From Candidatus Egaibacter danicus (GTDB lineage Bacteria > Pseudomonadota > Gammaproteobacteria > Burkholderiales > Burkholderiaceae): a stretch of DNA of 5,642 nt. Below the pieces are notes generated by a model, which saw only the letters and a program-made list of their open reading frames with translations, did no database searches and was not told where the DNA came from. Position numbers and translations under genes: made by a program. How positions within the stretch are numbered: position 1 is the first letter of the stretch; the number at the start of each line of letters is the position of its first letter. The DNA lies in NCBI GenBank assembly GCA_011391115.1, contig JAABRC010000146.1:1-5642 (forward strand). Reading direction: 5' to 3'. Below, piece by piece: positions 1 through 5,642 of the stretch.

Positions 1-985
1 CCGGCAAATTGTGGGGGAGCAGCCGCTTCGACTCCTTTTGCTGGACCATAGTGAATTTGGCTTATACAGCATCCATCAAGAGTTGCAGAGTTTGGTAGAT
101 CACAAGGGACTTGCGGTGGAAGTTATCCCGCTTCTGGGCAGCGTTGCGCAACTTGATCGCTTGCGTGACATCTGCAGAATCTATCAGCCACATACGGTGT
201 ACCACGCTGCTGCCTACAAGCACGTTCCGCTGGTAGAGTCCAATCCATCGCAGGGCATTATCAACAACGTATTTGGTACGTTGCATATGGCACAGGCGGC
301 CGTTGAGTATGGTGTCTCCAGCTTTGTGCTGATCTCTACCGACAAGGCGGTTCGACCCACCAATGTGATGGGTGCAAGCAAGCGTGTGGCCGAATTGGTG
401 TTGCAAGCAATGGCAGCCAGTACAACGAAAGATGTGGCCACCTGCTTTAGCATGGTGCGCTTTGGCAATGTCTTGGGGTCAAGCGGAAGCGTGGTCCCCC
501 TGTTTAGGCAGCAACTGGCAGTAGGTGGCCCCCTGACGGTTACTCACACCGAGGTTACCCGCTATTTCATGACGATTCCCGAGGCTGCGCAGCTGGTGCT
601 TCAAGCCGGTGCTATGGCCTCAGGAGGTGAAGTTTTTGTGTTGAACATGGGCGAGCCAGTCAGGATCATGGATTTGGCACGCCGCATGGTGGAATTGTCG
701 GGCATGAAGGTACGGGATTCAGAGCGTCCTGACGGGGACATCGAAATCCAGATTACAGGCTTGCGTCCGGGAGAGAAACTTTATGAGGAGCTTTTGATTG
801 GCGACAATCCGACACCGACCGTGCACCCGCGTATTATGAAAGCGCATGAGGACTATCTCGAATGGACTGCATTGCAGGTGCAATTGAGCATTCTTGAGCA
901 TGCGGCACAAACGGAAGACATCGCTGCCATGAAAGCGGTTTTGCTCACGTGCGTTCATGGCTATGGCCTGGAGGTGTCGGCATAA
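1..985 (+). CDS. CapD/WbpM/PglF-type nucleotide-sugar 4,6-dehydratase/epimerase, C-terminal part (5' partial)
   Basis: Partial gene: the frame (first full codon at base 2) is open to the window edge, and the first residues, RQIVGEQ, fit the segment just after the glycine-rich NAD-binding motif of this family. The GTG at 11 is therefore an internal valine, not a start. Members are extended short-chain dehydrogenases acting on UDP-linked amino sugars for O-antigen, capsule or protein glycans; full-length forms are about 600-660 residues with N-terminal membrane helices, which lie upstream here. Seen, counting the GTG codon as residue 1: YHAAAYKHVPLVE (64-76), STDKAVRPTNVMGASKR (109-125), then FGNVLGSSGSVVPLF, TRYFMTIPEAAQL and LRPGEKLYEELL. 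The usual catalytic Tyr of YxxxK is Met (M120, K124), as in the large WbpM-like subgroup. The exact sugar product cannot be read from the sequence. TAA stop at 983-985. Family assignment is secure; dehydratase versus epimerase activity is not. Confidence 0.93.
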   Translation, partial: RQIVGEQPLRLLLLDHSEFGLYSIHQELQSLVDHKGLAVEVIPLLGSVAQLDRLRDICRIYQPHTVYHAAAYKHVPLVESNPSQGIINNVFGTLHMAQAAVEYGVSSFVLISTDKAVRPTNVMGASKRVAELVLQAMAASTTKDVATCFSMVRFGNVLGSSGSVVPLFRQQLAVGGPLTVTHTEVTRYFMTIPEAAQLVLQAGAMASGGEVFVLNMGEPVRIMDLARRMVELSGMKVRDSERPDGDIEIQITGLRPGEKLYEELLIGDNPTPTVHPRIMKAHEDYLEWTALQVQLSILEHAAQTEDIAAMKAVLLTCVHGYGLEVSA

Positions 986-1041
986 TTCCGATGCTAGATG
1001 TTTGCAGCTTGCTGCACAATCCAGATCAAATAGCTGCGTAG

Positions 1042-1938
<897 letters not shown>

Positions 1939-1994
1939 CCGCCTGTCAGCTAAACGCAAGCAATTCGCCGCGCGCATGGGCGCAAAATGACTTC

Positions 1995-2738
1995 ATGCGA
2001 CTCTTGTTGGTTGAGGACGATGTGATGGTGGCCAGTGGCATCAAGCTGGGTCTCACGGACGCGGGCTACGCGGTGGATTGGGTTGGCAGCGCCGAGCGGG
2101 CGATGGAAGCTACCCGAACTGAGGCATTTGATGTGGCCGTGGTCGATATCGGGCTGCCCCTGATGGATGGGCTGGCCCTCACGCAGCGGTTACGCAAATC
2201 CGGCTTTGCCATGCCCGTGCTGATTCTCACCGCGCGCGATGCCTTGCAGGACCGGGTTCAGGGGCTGGACATGGGCGCAGATGACTATATGACCAAGCCT
2301 TTTGAGTTACCCGAATTGTTAGCCCGGCTGCGGGCCCTGCTTCGGCGCTCGCAGGCGGCTACCTCTGCCGTGTTGAGCTTTGGGCCGTTGGAAATGGATA
2401 CTGCCAAACGTCAGGCGTTTATTCGTTCCGGGCCAGTTGCCGGTCAGACAGCTGGTTACACACCTTCGGTCCAACTGATCGAGTTTGGTCCCCGCGAGTG
2501 GACTGTCATGGAGTATTTGCTTTTGCAGGTCCCCAAGCCTGCCAACAAAGACAAGCTGTTGCTGGCGCTTACCGGCTGGGACAAGGAAATCACTCCCAAT
2601 GCCGTGGAGGTTTACATCTCGCGCCTGCGCGGCAAGCTTGAACCCTTTGGCATCGCGCTGAGATCGATTCGCGGGTTTGGCTATCGCCTTGAACTGACCG
2701 AAGACGAGCCAGCCCCAATGCCCGACACCGGCCGTTGA
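1995..2738 (+). CDS. OmpR/PhoB-family response regulator (TctD/QseB-like)
   Basis: DNA-binding partner of the histidine kinase that follows 3 bp downstream. Residues 1-115 form a receiver domain: acidic pair Glu7-Asp8-Asp9 in VEDD, phospho-accepting Asp51 in VVDIGLPLMDG, Thr79 in LILTARD, and Lys101 in MTKPFELPELLARL. Residues 125-235 are a winged-helix domain with GPREWTVMEYLLL, the recognition-helix stretch NAVEVYISRLRGKL and the wing ending IRGFGYRL. The linker between the beta platform and GPREW (about 146-160, rich in Gly, Thr, Ser) is roughly 14 residues longer than I expect for the subfamily, and the C-terminal tail is Pro/Asp-rich. At 247 residues the protein is somewhat longer than the usual 220-230. 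The ATG at 1995 gives the normal MRLLLVEDD beginning; an ATG at 1987 is in another frame. The target genes are unknown. Subfamily is from resemblance only; TctD regulates tricarboxylate uptake in other bacteria. Confidence 0.95.
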   Translation: MRLLLVEDDVMVASGIKLGLTDAGYAVDWVGSAERAMEATRTEAFDVAVVDIGLPLMDGLALTQRLRKSGFAMPVLILTARDALQDRVQGLDMGADDYMTKPFELPELLARLRALLRRSQAATSAVLSFGPLEMDTAKRQAFIRSGPVAGQTAGYTPSVQLIEFGPREWTVMEYLLLQVPKPANKDKLLLALTGWDKEITPNAVEVYISRLRGKLEPFGIALRSIRGFGYRLELTEDEPAPMPDTGR

Positions 2739-2741
2739 CGC

Positions 2742-4220
2742 ATGCACACGTCTGCGGTCATTGGTACCGGACTGCGGCAGCGTTTGCTGCTGCTGCTGCT
2801 GATACCGTTGATCCTTCTTGCGGGCGTCAGCACCTGGTTCGACTACAGGCAAGCCGGTGATACTGCGTTGCAGCAGGATCGCCAGCTCCTGGGCCTGGTT
2901 CCGCTGCTGGCTGACTCGGTGATTGCCCGCGGTCAGACAGCCATTGACGCGCCGGTACTACTCATGGCGCCCCCTGTGGAAGAGTTCCTCAAGCAGCGCT
3001 CCGGCGTTGCCGCATTTGGTATCGCCAGCCCGGATGGGCAGATGTTGATTGGTGAGTCCTGGCTGGGCGGGGCTTTGCCGTCAACCTGGGAGCCCGAATT
3101 TTCGAGTGAAGTGGAAGATGGCGTGACCTACCGCATTGTCACGCAGCGTGTGCATACGGTGGCAGGCGACCTGGTGATGTACCTGGCCGACGGCTCCGAC
3201 TCGCGGCAACAGTGGCTGCGTCTGGTGCTCCTCAAAGTGGTGTTACCCAATCTGGTGCTGGCCGTTGTCGCCTTGTTCGCCATCAATTGGGCTGTGCGCC
3301 GCGCACTGCGCCCGCTGATCGAACTGAAAGAGGCTGTGGAACGCCGCTCGCCCCGCGATTTGAGTGCGCTGGATACGATGGCCTCGCCCGAGGAAGTGCG
3401 CCCGCTGGTGTCGTCGATCAACCGGTTGCTGGACCTTGTGAACGCCCAGACCGAAAGCCAGCGACGCTTCGTGGCTGACGCTGCGCACCAGTTGCGTACA
3501 CCGCTGGCCGGCTTGCAGGCGCAGGTCGAAGCGTGGGCCCAGGCGGCCAGCACAGCATCACAAGACGGCAAAAATACTCCAAATATGGAGTCAAATAGGC
3601 CTCTATCCCTCGTGGAATATGCGCAACCAGCTATCATTTTGGGAGTGAGTGAGGTTAGCCAGTTGCGGGACGCCGTTCGCCGCACCTCGCAGCTGGCTAA
3701 CCAGCTACTGGCCTTGTCACGCGCTGACGCGCTGGCGCTGGATACGCAACCCATGCAACCCCTTGACTTGAAGGACCTGTGCGAAAGCTTGCTGGAGGTT
3801 CATCTCAACACGGCTACCGCCAAGCACATCGACCTGGGTCTCGACGCCAGATCCATTCATGTCACAGGCCACGAATGGCTGTTGCGCGAAATGGTAGGGA
3901 ACCTGCTGGACAATGCGGTGAAGTACACGTCCGAAGGTGGCACGGTGACGTTGCGTTGTGGCTACAGGACGCCATCCGGGATGGCAGAACGTCCCACCCG
4001 GGCGTTCATCGAAGTGGAGGATGACGGCCCGGGTGTGCCAGTGGACGAGCGTGACAAGGTGCTGGAGCGTTTTTACCGTGTGCCTGGCGTGACGGGCCAG
4101 GGCAACGGGCTGGGGTTAGCGATAGCGCAGGAGATCGCTCACGTGCATGGCAGCGCTTTGGAGGTGGGCGCAGGACCCCATGGACGCGGATTGCGCGTCA
4201 CCATGGTGTTTCCGCCCTAG
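2742..4220 (+). CDS. TctE-like sensor histidine kinase with an insertion in the dimerisation hairpin
   Basis: Inner-membrane sensor of the two-component pair; it should autophosphorylate on His249 and pass the phosphate to Asp51 of the upstream regulator. Order in the 492 residues: membrane helix 1 (about 13-30, with six consecutive Leu); periplasmic domain of the 2CSK_N/TctE type (about 31-157); membrane helix 2 (about 160-183); a HAMP-like linker (185-235); HisKA with FVADAAHQLRTPL (243-255); HATPase_c with N box GNLLDNAVKY (386-395), DDGPG (427-431), ERFYR (442-446) and GNGLGLA (454-460). All catalytic motifs are intact. The odd part is residues 270-305, between the two HisKA helices, where relatives have a short turn; it coincides with a dispersed repeat in the DNA and carries codons rare in its neighbours (AGG, CTA, TCA). 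The ligand is unknown; organic acids are plausible only by family. Three bases separate it from the regulator's stop, so the two are very probably cotranscribed. Confidence 0.95.
   Translation: MHTSAVIGTGLRQRLLLLLLIPLILLAGVSTWFDYRQAGDTALQQDRQLLGLVPLLADSVIARGQTAIDAPVLLMAPPVEEFLKQRSGVAAFGIASPDGQMLIGESWLGGALPSTWEPEFSSEVEDGVTYRIVTQRVHTVAGDLVMYLADGSDSRQQWLRLVLLKVVLPNLVLAVVALFAINWAVRRALRPLIELKEAVERRSPRDLSALDTMASPEEVRPLVSSINRLLDLVNAQTESQRRFVADAAHQLRTPLAGLQAQVEAWAQAASTASQDGKNTPNMESNRPLSLVEYAQPAIILGVSEVSQLRDAVRRTSQLANQLLALSRADALALDTQPMQPLDLKDLCESLLEVHLNTATAKHIDLGLDARSIHVTGHEWLLREMVGNLLDNAVKYTSEGGTVTLRCGYRTPSGMAERPTRAFIEVEDDGPGVPVDERDKVLERFYRVPGVTGQGNGLGLAIAQEIAHVHGSALEVGAGPHGRGLRVTMVFPP
3571..3647 (+). 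repeat. Comamonadaceae-type dispersed palindromic repeat inserted in frame in the kinase gene
   Basis: The stretch is AT-richer than its surroundings and reads through without a stop, encoding about residues 277-302 of the kinase. Its left part holds a perfect hairpin, ACTCCA (3576-3581), loop AATA, TGGAGT (3586-3591). Imperfect terminal inverted repeats are visible: ACTCCAAA at the left end against TTTTGGGAGT at the right end (one indel). Inside are CAAATAGGCCTCTA and CAGCTATCATTTTG, arms of a small non-coding repeat that I recall in many copies between genes of Rhodoferax, Polaromonas and Acidovorax. The central stem typical of those copies (GCGCTT/AAGCGC) is decayed here to CCCTCG/ATGCGC, which would suit an old insertion constrained by coding. 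The exact borders are approximate, and identity with the family rests on memory rather than a search. Confidence 0.68.
3653..3702 (+). other. Long mRNA hairpin inside the histidine kinase coding region
   Basis: GGTTAGCCAG (3653-3662) is the exact reverse complement of CTGGCTAACC (3693-3702). The pairing continues inward through 3669 and 3686 with two G-U wobbles (3663 with 3692, 3668 with 3687), giving a 17-bp stem and a 16-base loop in the transcript. It begins six bases after the repeat insertion ends and encodes the start of the second HisKA helix (VSQLRDAVRRTSQLANQ). No T tract follows, so it is not a canonical terminator. It may affect translation or be fortuitous; no function is claimed. 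Confidence 0.5.
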
Positions 4221-4241
4221 GCAAAACCCTTGGGTGCGCTG

Positions 4242-4250
4242 TGCGAGAAT
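4242..4250 (+). promoter_or_regulatory. Weak candidate extended -10 element upstream of slmA
   Basis: TGC followed by GAGAAT (4245-4250) resembles an extended sigma-70 -10 element (four of six bases match TATAAT, plus the TG at the right place). Transcription would begin near 4257, about 18 bases before the slmA ATG. No convincing -35 lies about 17 bp upstream, so slmA may equally be read from the two-component promoter. This is a suggestion from base pattern only. Confidence 0.22.
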
Positions 4251-4274
4251 TGTTTCAACCTATTCCCAGAAGCC

Positions 4275-4940
4275 ATGTCCGACGCCGAAACCTCCCCTCT
4301 ACCCGTTGCAGCTGGCAGTGAACCGGCTACTCCGGTGCGCAAACGGCCCAAACCGGGCGAACGCCGTGTCCAGATTCTGCAGGCGCTGGCATCCATGCTG
4401 GAGCAGCCCGGCGCGGAGCGTATCACCACGGCAGCACTCGCGGCCCGGCTGGATGTCAGTGAGGCCGCGCTTTACCGGCATTTCGCCAGCAAAGCGCAGA
4501 TGTTTGAGGGCCTGATCGAGTTTATTGAGCAGACCGTTTTTTCGCTGGTCAACCAGATAGCCGAGCGCGAGAGTGCGCTTGCCTCTGTTGAATCTGGCGC
4601 CGGCAGCCGTCATGCCATCAAAGTGATCTCCATGGTGATTCAGTTTGCCGAGAAGAACCCCGGCATGACGCGTGTGATGGTGGGCGACGCCCTGGTGTTT
4701 GAAAATGATCGACTGCAGCAGCGCATGAACCAGTTTTTCGACAAGATTGAGTCCACACTCAAGCAGAGCCTGCGAGTCGCGTCGGACGCTTCCGGCTCGG
4801 CAACTCCCAGTGTTGATGCACAGATTCAGGCGTCAGTGTTAACGGCGTTTGTCATGGGACGTTTGCAACGTTTTGCCCGGTCCGGGTTCAAGCGTCTGCC
4901 ATCCGAACATCTGGAAGCCAGCCTCGCGTTGATGCTGTAA
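4275..4940 (+). CDS. slmA: Nucleoid occlusion factor SlmA (TetR-fold)
   Basis: DNA-binding division inhibitor: SlmA dimers bound to specific chromosomal sites interact with FtsZ and stop Z-ring assembly over the nucleoid. Residues 28-90 form the TetR-type helix-turn-helix domain, with ERITTAALAARLDVSEAALY followed by RHFASKAQMFEGLIEFIEQ, almost the E. coli SlmA pattern. The C-terminal part has the family signature FAEKNPGMTRVMVGDALVFE (124-143) then NDRLQQRMNQFFDKIE, typical of SlmA rather than efflux-type TetR repressors. The protein is 221 residues against 198 in E. coli; the excess is an N-terminal Pro/Ala/Arg-rich tail and a looser segment at about 168-182. The frame is open upstream to a TTG at 4230, but that would add Cys-containing residues unlike the family, so the ATG at 4275 is preferred. 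The only purine-rich stretch, AGAAG, lies too close to the ATG to be a good ribosome site. The kinase gene ends 54 bp upstream. Confidence 0.95.
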   Translation: MSDAETSPLPVAAGSEPATPVRKRPKPGERRVQILQALASMLEQPGAERITTAALAARLDVSEAALYRHFASKAQMFEGLIEFIEQTVFSLVNQIAERESALASVESGAGSRHAIKVISMVIQFAEKNPGMTRVMVGDALVFENDRLQQRMNQFFDKIESTLKQSLRVASDASGSATPSVDAQIQASVLTAFVMGRLQRFARSGFKRLPSEHLEASLALML

Positions 4941-4962
4941 CAGGCACCCAATAGAGCAATCC

Positions 4963-4976
4963 AAGGGTTTACCCTT
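4963..4976 (+). repeat. 14-bp inverted repeat after slmA (operator or weak terminator)
   Basis: AAGGGT and ACCCTT form a perfect 6-bp inverted repeat around TT, starting 22 bases after the slmA stop. As RNA it could form a 5-bp stem with a TTTA loop, but it is followed by AAATTT rather than a T run, so a canonical intrinsic terminator is unlikely. The symmetric AGGGTTTACCCT form also resembles a protein-binding site. I cannot assign a binder. Confidence 0.4.
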
Positions 4977-4983
4977 AAATTTC

Positions 4984-5004
4984 CTAGAAGGCATCGTCTA
5001 GAAG
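4984..5004 (+). repeat. Tandem heptamer CTAGAAG, 14-bp spacing
   Basis: CTAGAAG occurs at 4984-4990 and again at 4998-5004. The first copy also pairs with part of the second as CTAGA (4984-4988) and TCTAG (4997-5001). The repeats lie in the gap between slmA and the TetR gene, upstream of the main palindrome, and could be a second regulator site or a promoter-proximal motif. There is no independent support for a function. Confidence 0.3.
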
Positions 5005-5038
5005 CTTTCTTTCGGGGATCGCATGCCGCAATTTGCTG

Positions 5039-5064
5039 CAAAATAGAACGATCGTTCTTTTTTG
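5039..5064. promoter_or_regulatory. Near-perfect palindrome, probable TetR-family operator
   Basis: The core AGAACGATCGTTCT (5045-5058) is a perfect 14-bp palindrome. Beyond one T/T mismatch (5044, 5059) symmetry continues through AAAA (5040-5043) with TTTT (5060-5063) and C5039 with G5064. It sits about 21 bp from its centre to the ATG of the downstream TetR gene, where a bound dimer would block transcription. Size, symmetry and position fit an autoregulatory TetR operator. The binding partner is inferred from position. No clear -10/-35 pair could be placed around it. Confidence 0.78.
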
Positions 5065-5072
5065 TGAAATTG

Positions 5073-5642
5073 ATGTCAGCCACTCCGCCATCGACCAAAA
5101 CCAGTTTTGCCAACCTGGCCGGCCACAGCCGGTTGACTGGGGCGCACGGGCGAGCTGTCCAGAAAGGCCAGCAGACCAAGGCCGCTATCGTGGACGCCGC
5201 GCTGGGACTGGCGACCCAGATTGGGCTGGAGGGTTTGAGCATTGGTGCACTGGCTGAGGTCATGCACATGAGCAAATCCGGCGTATTTGCCCATTTTGGC
5301 TCACGCGAGGAACTTCAGATTTCCGTGATCCGTGAGTACCACGACCGCTTCGAGCACGAGGTGTTTTATCCCGCCCTCGAGGAGGAACGTGGTCTGCCCC
5401 GTGTGCGCGCCCTGTTTGCCAACTGGATGAAGCGCACCTCGGTAGAAATTGACTCCGGGTGCATCTACATCAGTGGTGCGGTGGAATTTGATGACCGGCC
5501 CGGTCCGGTGCGGGATGCGCTGGCCAATTCGGTCAAGACATGGCTCGCGGCCGTGCATCGTGCCGTTGTGCAGGCACAGGAAATGGGTCAGTTGCATGCT
5601 GACGCGGATGCGCACCAGATGGCCTTTGAAATCCACGGCCTC
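5073..5642 (+). CDS. TetR/AcrR-family transcriptional regulator (3' partial)
   Basis: The frame is open to the window end, giving 190 residues; the C terminus lies outside. After an unusually long N-terminal tail (1-33), residues 34-85 form the TetR_N helix-turn-helix domain: QTKAAIVDAALGLATQIGLE, then LSIGALAEVMHMSKSGVFAH and FGSREELQISVI. The ligand-binding half contains SGCIYISGAVEFDDRPGPV (128-146) and a helix VKTWLAAVHRAVVQAQEMG (154-172). This type is common in Burkholderiales, and I recall it beside acyl-CoA dehydrogenase and other fatty-acid degradation genes, which cannot be checked here. The ATG at 5073 is preferred; an in-frame GTG at 5064 would start inside the palindrome. Neither has a Shine-Dalgarno sequence. 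The palindrome just upstream suggests self-repression. Although slmA precedes it and shares the fold, the two proteins are not close relatives. Effector and targets are unknown. Confidence 0.92.
   Translation, partial: MSATPPSTKTSFANLAGHSRLTGAHGRAVQKGQQTKAAIVDAALGLATQIGLEGLSIGALAEVMHMSKSGVFAHFGSREELQISVIREYHDRFEHEVFYPALEEERGLPRVRALFANWMKRTSVEIDSGCIYISGAVEFDDRPGPVRDALANSVKTWLAAVHRAVVQAQEMGQLHADADAHQMAFEIHGL

Noticed and set aside
11..13. GTG as start codon of the first gene
   Set aside because: The frame stays open upstream with residues matching the family, and the glycine-rich NAD motif must precede it; the gene is cut by the window edge.
1003..1016. TGCAG-CTTG-CTGCA hairpin between the sugar dehydratase gene and argB as a terminator
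   Set aside because: Only five base pairs and no following T run.
3128..3754. Minus-strand open frame opposite the histidine kinase (208 codons)
   Set aside because: Ser/Arg/Thr-rich translation typical of an antisense shadow of a GC-rich gene; the kinase frame carries all known motifs.
4467..4497. GCGCTTT / AAAGCGC inverted repeat in slmA
   Set aside because: Seven pairs around 17 bases, encoding the conserved LYRHFASKA segment; explained by protein constraint and GC-rich codon use.
5021..5038. Possible sigma-54 promoter near TTGCTG before the TetR gene
   Set aside because: The required GG ten bases upstream of the GC is AT here (5023-5024).
5033..5257. Open frame of 74 codons overlapping the start of the TetR gene
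   Set aside because: Out of frame with the clear TetR reading, which runs unbroken from 5073 to the window end.
5332..5342. GTGAGTACCAC, resembling the SlmA-binding site GTGAGTACTCAC
   Set aside because: One base is missing on the right, breaking the symmetry needed for the dimer, and it lies in coding sequence of the TetR gene; likely coincidence.

Overview
The window looks like chromosomal DNA of a beta-proteobacterium of the order Burkholderiales, most likely family Comamonadaceae (Rhodoferax/Polaromonas/Acidovorax-like). The reasons are the protein sequences (ArgB with the beta/gamma-type N-terminal extension, a clear SlmA, a TctD/TctE-type two-component pair), the moderately high GC content, and a small dispersed repeat that I recall from Comamonadaceae genomes. 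No database was available, so the lineage is inferred.

Layout: every gene is on the + strand. (1) The window opens inside a nucleotide-sugar dehydratase/epimerase of the CapD/WbpM/PglF family; only its C-terminal catalytic part is present. It is probably the last gene of a surface-polysaccharide locus. (2) argB, the arginine-biosynthesis kinase, follows after 62 bp. (3) A two-component system comes next: an OmpR-family response regulator and, 3 bp downstream, a TctE-like sensor histidine kinase. (4) slmA, the TetR-fold nucleoid-occlusion factor, starts 54 bp after the kinase. (5) A 132-bp gap holds a short inverted repeat, a tandem heptamer and a near-perfect 26-bp palindrome. (6) Another TetR-family regulator begins right after the palindrome and runs off the end of the window.

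Functionally the window is mostly housekeeping: arginine synthesis and coupling of division-site choice to the chromosome, with a regulatory pair between them whose stimulus cannot be read from sequence (the family often senses organic acids). The regulator/kinase pair is almost certainly one transcription unit. The last TetR gene probably autoregulates through the palindrome at its start; its other targets should lie beyond the window.

The least ordinary features are: (a) a dispersed palindromic repeat inserted in frame in the histidine kinase, in the loop of the dimerisation hairpin, adding roughly 35 residues beside the phospho-accepting helix; (b) a 17-bp mRNA hairpin immediately downstream of it, inside the second dimerisation helix; (c) the TetR palindrome; and (d) the lack of good Shine-Dalgarno sequences at all five visible starts. 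I see no RNA gene, CRISPR array, insertion sequence or complete new system.
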